Notes: generated by a model not told the origin, from the sequence alone. 6,801 bases of DNA from an uncultured Clostridia bacterium (GCA_946540675.1 CAMNIW010000073.1:1-6801), one strand, 5' to 3'. Positions 1 through 4,921 are shown, counted from the stretch's first letter. Numbers and translations are program-made.

Positions 1-30
1 CCGCGAACGCGGAATAGAACAGTGTCTCGG

Positions 31-84
31 CAAATAAAAAATACGGCGAAGTCTTTTTCCCGTAAAGGGAACAGACTTCGCCGT
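31..84 (-). terminator. Intrinsic terminator of the antiporter gene
   Basis: A perfect 12-bp stem (43-54 with 73-84, ACGGCGAAGTCT/AGACTTCGCCGT) is capped by an inner stem TTCCC/GGGAA (57-61 with 67-71) around a 5-nt loop. Read on the minus strand, the stem is followed by a U-rich tract, ATTTTTTATTTG (42 down to 31), so it terminates the gene ending at 96. On the plus strand only TTTCTTGTTT follows, so termination in that direction would be weaker. Confidence 0.9.
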
Positions 85-95
85 TTCTTGTTTAC

Positions 96-1457
96 TCACG
101 CCCGCGCTTGTTGTCCTTCGACATTTTCTTCGGGTCGATTAGTGTCGGAAATTTCTTGTACGTCAGCGGTTTTTTCGTCCGTCGCCGTCTTTTCGGCGTT
201 TTCGGGCGGAAGTTTGCCGTCCGTCTTTTTGTCCTTGAACAGCAGTTTAAGGAATATCGGGCAAAGCACCGACGACGCCACGATAAGGAGTATTGTCGCT
301 ATAAGCGGGTCTATGCCGCCCGACGGGGCAATGAGCAGGCTTCCCGCGCCGTATACGGCAAGGGCGACTTCACCGCGCGCTATCATACCGCATCCGACAG
401 TCGCCGCTTCTTTACGGCTGAACCCGAACGGGCGCGACGCAAGTCCGCATCCTATTATCTTGCCGACGATGCCGAGCGCGACGAACGCGAACGCAAACCC
501 GAGATATCCGAGCGAAAACGACGAGAAGTCGGCGCTCAGTCCTATATAAGAGAAGAATATCGGGGAGAATATCATATATCCCGAAACCACGACTTTTCTG
601 TCGACAAAGGACGTATCGACCAGCCCCGACAGCATAACTCCCGCCATATACGCGCCGGTTATCGCCGCTATTCCGAAGAATTTTTCGGCGCAAAAAGCGT
701 AGAAGAAGCACATCGCAAACGCGAAAATGCTCGTCCGTCTCTTATGCGGAAATTTTCTTTCTTCCCAGTTGAAGTACAGCCTTAGCAAAAGTCCGAGACC
801 TATCGCGAAGACGAAGAATCCCACGGCTTTCAAAAGCGTCATGAGTATTTGTTCGTAGCCGCCGCCGCGAAGACTTGTCACGATGCTTAAAACTATTATG
901 CCGATAACGTCGTCTATAATAGCCGCGCTGACTATGGTCTGACCGACTTTACCGTTCAGTTTTCCGAGTTCTTTAAGAGTTTCCACCGTAATGCCGACGC
1001 TCGTCGCGGCGAGTATGGTGCCTATGAATATCGCGTTGAGCAGTTTTTCCTGACCGAAGTCCGCAAATCCGTCCATAAACGCGAGCGCGCCGACCGTTCC
1101 GAGAAACATCGGTGCGAGAACGCCCGCAACCGCTATCACGGTCGCGGCAAGCCCGCTCTTTTTGAGATCGGAAAACTTCGTTTCGAGTCCGCTCGAAAAG
1201 AGTATGAGCACGACTCCGACCTGACTGAACACTTTAAGAACGTCGCTTTCTTCGTTCGTGGGGTTTACTATAAAACTTAAAAAGATATTTTCGGGATCGT
1301 TGAACCTTTTCAGCAGTCCGAGAATAACGCCGGCAACGACCATGCCGACCACTTGCGGCAGTCCCGCTTTTCTCGCAAGAAGTCCCAGCGATTTGGCGAG
1401 AATGAGAATTACCGCGAGATAATAAAAAATATTTATGACCTGAAAACCGTTACCCAT
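96..1457 (-). CDS. CPA2-family cation:proton antiporter (Na+/H+ or K+/H+ exchanger)
   Basis: Predicted polytopic inner-membrane protein of 453 aa that exchanges a monovalent cation for protons. About 12 hydrophobic segments run to near residue 408, followed by a charged tail of about 45 residues with no RCK/TrkA nucleotide-binding domain, so it is a short exchanger rather than a full KefB/KefC. Family motifs, numbered from the ATG: LPQVVGMVVAGVILG near 33-47, ATSVGIT near 151-157, the ion-binding Asp pair in AAIIDD at 182-183, and MIARGE near 358-363, where Arg takes the conserved basic position. The start is ATG at 1457: AAGGCGG lies just upstream, and a consensus promoter predicts transcription starting near 1487. 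That rules out the in-frame TTG at 1487, which would add ten residues. The gene is monocistronic, divergent from the hypothetical gene at 1651. Ion specificity cannot be read from sequence. Confidence 0.9.
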   Translation of the reverse strand: MGNGFQVINIFYYLAVILILAKSLGLLARKAGLPQVVGMVVAGVILGLLKRFNDPENIFLSFIVNPTNEESDVLKVFSQVGVVLILFSSGLETKFSDLKKSGLAATVIAVAGVLAPMFLGTVGALAFMDGFADFGQEKLLNAIFIGTILAATSVGITVETLKELGKLNGKVGQTIVSAAIIDDVIGIIVLSIVTSLRGGGYEQILMTLLKAVGFFVFAIGLGLLLRLYFNWEERKFPHKRRTSIFAFAMCFFYAFCAEKFFGIAAITGAYMAGVMLSGLVDTSFVDRKVVVSGYMIFSPIFFSYIGLSADFSSFSLGYLGFAFAFVALGIVGKIIGCGLASRPFGFSRKEAATVGCGMIARGEVALAVYGAGSLLIAPSGGIDPLIATILLIVASSVLCPIFLKLLFKDKKTDGKLPPENAEKTATDEKTADVQEISDTNRPEENVEGQQARA

Positions 1458-1460
1458 AAA

Positions 1461-1467
1461 CCGCCTT
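1461..1467 (-). promoter_or_regulatory. Ribosome binding site that fixes the antiporter start
   Basis: On the minus strand AAGGCGG stands three bases before ATG 1457, with the AAGG core six bases away. The alternative TTG at 1487 has no comparable site and coincides with the predicted transcription start. Confidence 0.7.
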
Positions 1468-1493
1468 GAAACAATTATTTCGTACAAACAGTC

Positions 1494-1522
1494 ATTATAC
1501 GCTTAAAAAAAGTAAAAGTCAA
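1494..1522 (-). promoter_or_regulatory. Sigma-A promoter of the antiporter gene
   Basis: On the minus strand TTGACT (1522-1517) and TATAAT (1499-1494) are separated by exactly 17 bp. The predicted start near 1487 leaves a leader of about 30 nt before ATG 1457. Confidence 0.85.
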
Positions 1523-1585
1523 CGCAAAACGGCGGCAAAAACACGGCGTCTCGAATAAATTTTCGGCTTATTTGCGGACTAACGC

Positions 1586-1614
1586 TTGTAAAAAACGGGT
1601 TTTTGGTGTACAAT
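1586..1614 (+). promoter_or_regulatory. Probable sigma-A promoter of the 212-aa hypothetical gene
   Basis: TTGTAA (1586-1591, 4 of 6 consensus bases) and TACAAT (1609-1614, 5 of 6) are 17 bp apart. The predicted transcription start is near 1621, about 30 nt before ATG 1651. It points away from the antiporter promoter, with about 63 bp between the two -35 boxes. Confidence 0.65.
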
Positions 1615-1650
1615 ATAAATATATTGATATAAAAATGCGAGAGGTGCTGT

Positions 1651-2289
1651 ATGAGAACGTATTCGGGGAAGAATTTCGACGGGTCCGCGGTAAGGGGATA
1701 CAAGGCCGTATCGGAAAAGGAATTTACCGCCGACGACGAGATGATAAAGTCTATGCTCGGTGAAGAAGACGACGTCGAAGAAGAACTCGGCGATATGGAA
1801 ACGGCGATAGGTTTTGACGAAGCGGAAGAGAGCGAAGGTCCTTCCTGGATCCCGTCGCCGACTTTTGCGCAAAAGATGCTCAAAGCCGACGGAGATATAC
1901 AAAGGCGATACGACGAACTCAAAAATTACGCGCTCCGTTTCAAAAAACTCAAAACGAGAATATCCAAGAAGTTCGACAGTATCAATCTCGGCAGGTTCCA
2001 GTTCGTAAAACTTTCGGTCGCCGGCAAGACGCTTAAACTGTATTTAAGTCTCGACGTAAAGGAGACCGAGCCGAAATTCCACTGCGAAGACGTCTCCGCG
2101 CTCAAATCCTATGCGGAAGTCCCCACCCTTTTAAGGGTAAAGTCCGACAGGGCGGTAAAATACGCAAAGACTCTTATAGATCAATGCGCCGAAAAGCACG
2201 GACTCAAAGAAAATCCGAAGTTTACCGAGATCGACGCGATCGCGACCGTCGAGAACTTTTTGTACAATCAGGGCGAAGACGAAGAGTAA
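1651..2289 (+). CDS. Hypothetical protein, acidic N-terminus and basic C-terminal domain
   Basis: Function unknown; 212 aa, soluble, with no signal peptide or membrane segment. Residues 21-65 are strongly acidic and low in complexity (many Glu/Asp, including EEDDVEEELGD), probably disordered. From about residue 70 a folded-looking basic part begins: TFAQKMLKADGDIQRRYDELKN, then a Lys/Arg-rich stretch (95-107), GKTLKLYLSLD near 125-135, and KYAKTLIDQ near 170-178. From memory this part resembles a domain seen in uncharacterised clostridial proteins (pattern RY.ELKNYAL..KK...R, then GKTL.LYL.LD), but I cannot attach a name. The start is supported by GAGAGGTG ending four bases before the ATG and by a promoter at 1586-1614. 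Codon use matches the neighbours, so I see no sign of recent transfer. No clear terminator follows; only a 4-bp stem (2305-2316) is visible before the rpmG promoter. Confidence 0.8.
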   Translation: MRTYSGKNFDGSAVRGYKAVSEKEFTADDEMIKSMLGEEDDVEEELGDMETAIGFDEAEESEGPSWIPSPTFAQKMLKADGDIQRRYDELKNYALRFKKLKTRISKKFDSINLGRFQFVKLSVAGKTLKLYLSLDVKETEPKFHCEDVSALKSYAEVPTLLRVKSDRAVKYAKTLIDQCAEKHGLKENPKFTEIDAIATVENFLYNQGEDEE

Positions 2290-2365
2290 AACGCTTTGAA
2301 ACCGTCCGCAAACGGAAAATTTTCGGATATTATTATATAATGTTAAAATAAGTGCCGAAATTTTC

Positions 2366-2394
2366 TTGACAAATAAATTCTACTAATGTAAAAT
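2366..2394 (+). promoter_or_regulatory. Sigma-A promoter of the rpmG-secE-nusG operon
   Basis: Perfect TTGACA (2366-2371) and TAAAAT (2389-2394, 5 of 6) are 17 bp apart. Predicted transcription begins at about 2401, giving a leader of about 41 nt before rpmG. Confidence 0.85.
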
Positions 2395-2401
2395 ATATTA
2401 G

Positions 2402-2426
2402 CACTCCTTGGGGGTGTTAATTTTTT
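2402..2426 (+). promoter_or_regulatory. 5'-end stem-loop plus U-rich tract in the rpmG leader
   Basis: CACTCC (2402-2407) pairs with GGGGTG (2411-2416) through a 3-nt loop, including one G-U pair, and is followed by TTAATTTTTT (2417-2426). It sits at the predicted mRNA 5' end. It looks like a miniature terminator, but the transcript would be only about 25 nt long at that point. A 5'-end mRNA-stabilising hairpin or a weak attenuator are both possible; no role is established here. Confidence 0.45.
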
Positions 2427-2441
2427 GGGAAGGCGAAAGAT

Positions 2442-2603
2442 ATGGCAAAAGGAAACAGAACAAGAATTACTTTGGCGTGCACCGAATGCAAGCAGAGAAA
2501 TTACGACGACTATAAGAACAAGAAGAACGATCCCGACAGACTCGAAATAAAGAAATATTGTCCGTTCTGCAAGAAGCATACCGTTCATAAAGAAACGAAG
2601 TAA
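2442..2603 (+). CDS. rpmG: 50S ribosomal protein L33 (zinc-ribbon form)
   Basis: A 53-aa protein, the normal length for bacterial L33, located near the E site of the large subunit. It begins MAKGNRTRITLACTEC and carries two CxxC pairs (Cys13/Cys16 and Cys40/Cys43), which mark the zinc-binding C+ paralogue; zinc-independent forms lack them. The motif KYCPFCKKHTVHKETK at the C-terminus is typical. Start ATG 2442 is preceded by GGGAAGG (2427-2433). It is the first gene of an rpmG-secE-nusG unit, the standard bacterial order; secE begins 34 nt after its stop. Firmicutes often carry a second, cysteine-free L33 under zinc-dependent control; no Zur-like palindrome is evident at this promoter, consistent with constitutive use. 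Confidence 0.95.
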   Translation: MAKGNRTRITLACTECKQRNYDDYKNKKNDPDRLEIKKYCPFCKKHTVHKETK

Positions 2604-2610
2604 TTTGTAT

Positions 2611-2622
2611 CCCCGATCGGGG
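2611..2622 (+). repeat. Perfect 12-bp palindrome CCCCGATCGGGG before secE
   Basis: This GC-rich palindrome lies in the rpmG-secE gap. In RNA it would form a 4-bp C/G stem with a GATC loop, ending three bases before the AAGGG ribosome binding site of secE. It could tune secE initiation or RNA processing; no U-tract follows, so it is not a terminator. Confidence 0.4.
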
Positions 2623-2625
2623 GAG

Positions 2626-2630
2626 AAGGG
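2626..2630 (+). promoter_or_regulatory. Ribosome binding site that fixes the secE start
   Basis: AAGGG lies seven bases before ATG 2638. An in-frame TTG at 2605 is the only longer alternative. It lies two bases after the rpmG stop with no binding site, and would add eleven residues not typical of SecE. Confidence 0.7.
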
Positions 2631-2637
2631 TGTAAAA

Positions 2638-2937
2638 ATGGCAAAGAATAAAGAAAACACGACTAAAGAAGCCGAGAAGAAGGAAAAGAAAGTCAAGAAC
2701 AAAAAGCCGAATATCTTCGTCCGCATGGGCAGGAAGATAAAGGAAGTGTTCTCCGAACTCAAAAAGGTTACGTGGCCTTCTTTCGGCACCGTTATGAAGC
2801 AACTCGGGGCGGTACTCCTTACCGTACTCATAGTTCTCGTGCTTATTATGCTTATAGACTTGGGGCTTTCGCAACTTTTGAGGCTCGTTCAGGGTCCGCA
2901 AAGTAGCGGCGCCGCTATGCTCGGAGGTCTGTTTTAA
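2638..2937 (+). CDS. secE: Preprotein translocase subunit SecE
   Basis: A 99-aa single-span SecE, the small membrane subunit that clamps SecY in the Sec translocon. Residues 1-33 are Lys/Glu-rich and hydrophilic. The amphipathic helix and hinge follow, with the family signature FSELKKVTWPSF (38-49). One transmembrane segment covers about 55-79. A short Gly/Ala-rich tail ends GGLF. The length is slightly above the 60-75 aa minimal Gram-positive form, mainly because of the charged N-terminus and tail. ATG 2638 is chosen over the in-frame TTG at 2605 on the ribosome binding site. The stop codon shares one base with the nusG start (TAATG), implying translational coupling. Confidence 0.95.
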   Translation: MAKNKENTTKEAEKKEKKVKNKKPNIFVRMGRKIKEVFSELKKVTWPSFGTVMKQLGAVLLTVLIVLVLIMLIDLGLSQLLRLVQGPQSSGAAMLGGLF

Positions 2938-3473
2938 TGGATTCTAACGAGGCGAGATGGTACGTCCTTCATACTTATTCGGGGTATGAATCGCTCGTAA
3001 AGGACACCATTGAGAAACTTATAGAGAACAACAATCTCGAAAACGTCATTCTCGATATCCGTATTCCGATGGAAGAAACTATCGAAGAGAAAGCCAACGG
3101 CAAAAAGAAGGTAGTCCTTCGCAAAGTAATGCCGTGTTACGTCTTTATAAAGATGGTTTATTCCAACGAGATGTGGTTTTTGCTTACCAATACGAGAGGC
3201 GTAACGGGCTTTGTCGGACCGCAGGGGAAGGCTGTTCCGCTCGGACCGGACGAAGTAAAGAAGATGAGACTCGAAGTCGTAGTCGACAAGTACGACTTTG
3301 CGGAGGGAGACACCGTCAAGATCGTTTCGGGCGCGCTCGAAGGATTTACCGGCGTTGTCGAAAGTCTTAAACCCGACGCACAGAAAGCGATGGTAAAGGT
3401 AGAGATGTTCGGCAGGGAAACCGAAGTCGAACTCGGGTTCTTTGAACTCGAAAAACTTATACCGTTACAATAA
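2937..3473 (+). CDS. nusG: Transcription termination/antitermination factor NusG
   Basis: A 178-aa NusG of normal length. It binds the RNA polymerase clamp to suppress or promote pausing and can link polymerase to the ribosome or to Rho. The NGN domain runs from about 6 to 112, starting with ARWYVLHTYSGYE (6-18) and including VMPCYVFIKM (64-73) and TRGVTGFVG (86-94). The KOW domain covers about 120-178, with the core GDTVKIVSGALEGFTGVV (124-141). Ribosome binding site GGAGGT (2923-2928) lies eight bases upstream, inside secE, and the start overlaps the secE stop by one base. A possible internal promoter for rplK lies in its last codons (3442-3471). Confidence 0.97.
   Translation: MDSNEARWYVLHTYSGYESLVKDTIEKLIENNNLENVILDIRIPMEETIEEKANGKKKVVLRKVMPCYVFIKMVYSNEMWFLLTNTRGVTGFVGPQGKAVPLGPDEVKKMRLEVVVDKYDFAEGDTVKIVSGALEGFTGVVESLKPDAQKAMVKVEMFGRETEVELGFFELEKLIPLQ
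3442..3471 (+). promoter_or_regulatory. Candidate promoter for rplK-rplA inside the 3' end of nusG
   Basis: TTGAAC (3442-3447, 4 of 6) and TACAAT (3466-3471, 5 of 6) are 18 bp apart, placing a start near 3478. Known Firmicute operons often carry a separate rplK promoter. It is weaker than the other promoters in the window and could be coincidental. Confidence 0.4.
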
Positions 3474-3479
3474 ATTTCG

Positions 3480-3506
3480 GTAAAAGCGGCAAATCGCTGC
3501 GTTTAC
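3480..3506 (+). promoter_or_regulatory. Stem-loop between nusG and the rplK leader element
   Basis: GTAAA (3480-3484) pairs with TTTAC (3502-3506), and GCGGC (3486-3490) with GCTGC (3496-3500, one G-U), separated by a single A/G mismatch, with loop AAATC. No U-tract follows, so it is not an intrinsic terminator. It may be a processing site or the 5' hairpin of an rplK transcript. Confidence 0.5.
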
Positions 3507-3512
3507 GATAAA

Positions 3513-3557
3513 GTGGGAGGGGCGTTAAATTTTTTGCTGGCGCTCTGTTAACACCAC
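3513..3557 (+). promoter_or_regulatory. Probable L1-binding leader element upstream of rplK
   Basis: The element folds as GTGG (3513-3516) with CCAC (3554-3557). An internal loop has GAG (3517-3519) on the left and TGTTAACA (3546-3553) on the right. The upper stem is GGGCG (3520-3524) with CGCTC (3541-3545). The GTGG-GAG...CCAC arrangement copies the L1-stalk site of 23S rRNA, where GGUGGGAG pairs across to AAAUACCACC. L1 is known to repress the L11 operon in bacteria by binding such an mRNA mimic. The ribosome binding site GGAGG (3565-3569) starts eight bases later, so bound L1 could block initiation. The fold was drawn by eye. Confidence 0.75.
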
Positions 3558-3575
3558 AACAAATGGAGGAGAAAA

Positions 3576-4001
3576 ATGGCTAAAAAAGTCACTGCAATCG
3601 TAAAGTTGCAACTGCAAGCCGGAAAAGCGACCCCGGGACCTCCGGTAGGATCGACGTTAGGTCCTTACGGAATCAATATTCCCGGATTTACTAAGGAATT
3701 CAACGCTAAAACGGCAGACCAGGTAGGTTTGGTAATTCCCGTAGTAATCACTATTTATCAAGACCGTTCGTTCACGTTCATACTCAAGACGCCTCCCGCG
3801 CCCGTTCTTATAAAGAAAGCGTGCGGAATAGAGACGGCTAGCGCGAAGCCCAACAAAGACAAAGTTGCCAAGATAACTTTGGCTCAGGTAGAAGAGATCG
3901 CAAAACTCAAAATGCCCGATCTCAACGCCGCTTCGCTCGAATCGGCTATGAGTATGATCAAAGGTACCGCCCGCAGTATGGGTATTACCGTCGAAGAATA
4001 A
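3576..4001 (+). CDS. rplK: 50S ribosomal protein L11
   Basis: A 141-aa L11, exactly the usual length, binding the 23S GTPase-associated centre (around nucleotide 1067 in E. coli numbering). The N-terminal domain (about 1-70) holds the proline-rich thiostrepton-contact segment GKATPGPPVG (17-26). The rRNA-binding C-terminal domain includes KTPPAPVLIKKACGI and KPNKDKVAKIT and ends GTARSMGITVEE. After GPPVG the sequence reads STLGPYGINIPGF where many bacteria have PALGQ.GVNIM.F, a moderately divergent loop. Start ATG 3576 follows GGAGG with six-base spacing. Its leader carries a predicted L1-binding fold. The rplA gene follows after 57 nt that hold a second such fold and no terminator, so the two are likely co-transcribed. 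Confidence 0.97.
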   Translation: MAKKVTAIVKLQLQAGKATPGPPVGSTLGPYGINIPGFTKEFNAKTADQVGLVIPVVITIYQDRSFTFILKTPPAPVLIKKACGIETASAKPNKDKVAKITLAQVEEIAKLKMPDLNAASLESAMSMIKGTARSMGITVEE

Positions 4002-4010
4002 AAAGGAAAA

Positions 4011-4040
4011 GTGGGAGAGATGATTTCTCGCTAAAACCAC
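4011..4040 (+). promoter_or_regulatory. Second probable L1-binding element, upstream of rplA
   Basis: GTGG (4011-4014) pairs with CCAC (4037-4040), the sequence GTGGGAG is identical to the rplK element, and the upper stem is GAGA (4017-4020) with TCTC (4026-4029) around TGATT. The right side of the internal loop is GCTAAAA, resembling the A-rich strand of the rRNA site. It abuts the rplA ribosome binding site AAGGAGG (4041-4047) directly, so L1 bound here would be expected to shut off its own translation. This is inference from pattern and position. Confidence 0.75.
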
Positions 4041-4058
4041 AAGGAGGATTCTTAAATA

Positions 4059-4748
4059 ATGAAATACGGAAAAAAATACAGCGACAGTATCAAGTCGTAT
4101 GACCGCACCAAACAATACGAGTTGGGCGAAGCGGTAGATATAGTCTTAAACAACGCCAAGGCGAAGTTCGACGAAACGGTCGAATTCCACTGCAGGCTCG
4201 GCGTAGACCCGAAGCAAGCGGATCAACAGGTCAGAGGCGTTATCGTTCTTCCCAACGGAACGGGTAAAACCGCGAGAGTTCTCGTCCTTGCGAAAGGCGA
4301 AAAGGCTGACGCGGCTCAGGCGGCCGGCGCCGATTACGTAGGTGCCGAAGAACTCGTCGCCAAGATTCAGAAAGAAAACTGGTTCGAGTTCGACGCGGTA
4401 ATCACCACCCCCGATATGATGGGTGTAGTCGGAAGAATAGGTAAACTTTTAGGCCCCAAGGGCTTGATGCCCAACCCGAAATCGGGAACGGTCACCATGG
4501 ACGTCGCCAAGGCAATCAAGGATATTAAAGCAGGTAAAGTCGAGTACAGACTTGACAAGCAGGCTATAATTCACTGTGCCATCGGCAAGAAGAGTTTCGG
4601 CAAGGAAAAACTTATCGAAAACTTCAACGCTCTTACCGACGCCATCGTCAAGGCTAAACCGGCGGCGGCAAAGGGACAGTACATCAAAGGTATCTCGATA
4701 ACCAGCACGATGGGTCCCGGCGTAAAAGTTGCGCAAAAGAACGCGTAA
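4059..4748 (+). CDS. rplA: 50S ribosomal protein L1
   Basis: A 229-aa L1 of standard length. It forms the mobile L1 stalk that handles E-site tRNA and is also a translational repressor of its own operon in well-studied bacteria. Visible signatures: the start MKYGKKYSDS, LPNGTGK near 64-70, VGRIGKLLGPKGLMPNPKSGTVT in the middle (GPKGLMPNPK is the L1 hallmark), GKVEYRLDK, and the C-terminal ISITSTMGPGVKV. The start is set by AAGGAGG with an 11-base spacer. A predicted L1 site directly precedes this ribosome binding site. The stop is four bases upstream of the -35 box of the rplJ promoter and no terminator intervenes, so read-through into rplJL is possible. Confidence 0.97.
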   Translation: MKYGKKYSDSIKSYDRTKQYELGEAVDIVLNNAKAKFDETVEFHCRLGVDPKQADQQVRGVIVLPNGTGKTARVLVLAKGEKADAAQAAGADYVGAEELVAKIQKENWFEFDAVITTPDMMGVVGRIGKLLGPKGLMPNPKSGTVTMDVAKAIKDIKAGKVEYRLDKQAIIHCAIGKKSFGKEKLIENFNALTDAIVKAKPAAAKGQYIKGISITSTMGPGVKVAQKNA

Positions 4749-4752
4749 ACGG

Positions 4753-4781
4753 TTGACAAACCGCGAAAAGCGGAGTATAAT
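4753..4781 (+). promoter_or_regulatory. Perfect-consensus sigma-A promoter of rplJ-rplL
   Basis: TTGACA (4753-4758) and TATAAT (4776-4781) match consensus at all 12 positions with a 17-bp spacer. Predicted transcription starts near 4788, leaving a leader of about 147 nt. Two small dyads overlap it: CGGTT/AACCG (4750-4763) around the -35 box and CCGC/GCGG (4761-4773) in the spacer. Confidence 0.92.
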
Positions 4782-4796
4782 CAAAACATCTTAATA

Positions 4797-4850
4797 ACCG
4801 AAGACAGCAGGTCGTAATTTTGCGGAAACGCAAAGCCCGCCGAGGTAATC
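4797..4850 (+). ncRNA. L10 ribosomal protein leader
   Basis: The conserved blocks CCGAAGACAGCAGG (about 4798-4811) and CCGCCGAGGTAA (about 4837-4848) flank a hairpin, TTTGCG (4819-4824) with CGCAAA (4829-4834) capped by a GAAA tetraloop. This matches the known Firmicute rplJ leader, which binds the L10-L12 complex and represses rplJL. Its location between the promoter and rplJ fits. The outer pairing is imperfect as I draw it, so exact boundaries are uncertain. Confidence 0.88.
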
Positions 4851-4868
4851 AAGCGTTTAAGGAATTAA

Positions 4869-4905
4869 AGCCCTTGACTATCTTTGCGTGGTCGAGGGCT
4901 GTTTT
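4869..4905 (+). terminator. Attenuator hairpin in the rplJ leader
   Basis: AGCCCTTGAC (4869-4878) pairs with GTCGAGGGCT (4891-4900), ten base pairs with one G-U, around a 12-nt loop, followed by GTTTTC. The U-run is short, so termination may be partial. In Bacillus subtilis L10-L12 is known to regulate rplJL by attenuation at an equivalent site. Here the loop CTTTGCGT (4882-4889) is exactly complementary to ACGCAAAG (4828-4835) in the L10 element, offering a competing fold. Confidence 0.7.
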
Positions 4906-4921
4906 CATGCAAAAACTAAAC

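Noticed and set aside
1..37. Possible 3' end of a plus-strand gene entering from the left: frames open at the edge stop at 15-17 (after ANAE) and at 35-37 (after RERGIEQCLGK).
   Set aside because: Eleven or fewer codons are visible and the frame cannot be chosen. The small CCGC/GCGG hairpin at 1-12 is cut by the window edge and equally uninterpretable.
108..785. Long plus-strand open frame across the antiporter gene.
   Set aside because: Rich in Arg, Glu and Tyr with no family motif. It is antisense to a clear membrane protein and is a by-product of that gene's codon bias.
1591..1604. AAAAAC/GTTTTT inverted repeat in the spacer of the 1586-1614 promoter.
   Set aside because: The loop would be only two bases and the stem nearly all A-T; probably chance in an AT-rich region.
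1503..1922. Minus-strand open frame overlapping the hypothetical gene and its promoter.
   Set aside because: Ser-rich low-complexity translation, antisense to a better-supported gene with promoter and ribosome binding site; no binding site of its own.
2305..2326. Terminator for the 212-aa gene (TCCG-CAAA-CGGA followed by AAATTTTC).
   Set aside because: The stem is only 4 bp and the T-run is short. I could not support it as a terminator; this gene may read through into rpmG.
2296..2341. TATAAT at 2336-2341 as an extra promoter before rpmG, with TTGAAA at 2296-2301.
   Set aside because: The spacing is 34 bp, far outside sigma-A range, and nothing resembling a -35 box lies at the right distance. 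The 2366-2394 promoter explains the operon.
4449..4784. Minus-strand open frames across rplA and the rplJ promoter.
   Set aside because: Antisense shadows of rplA without motifs or initiation signals.
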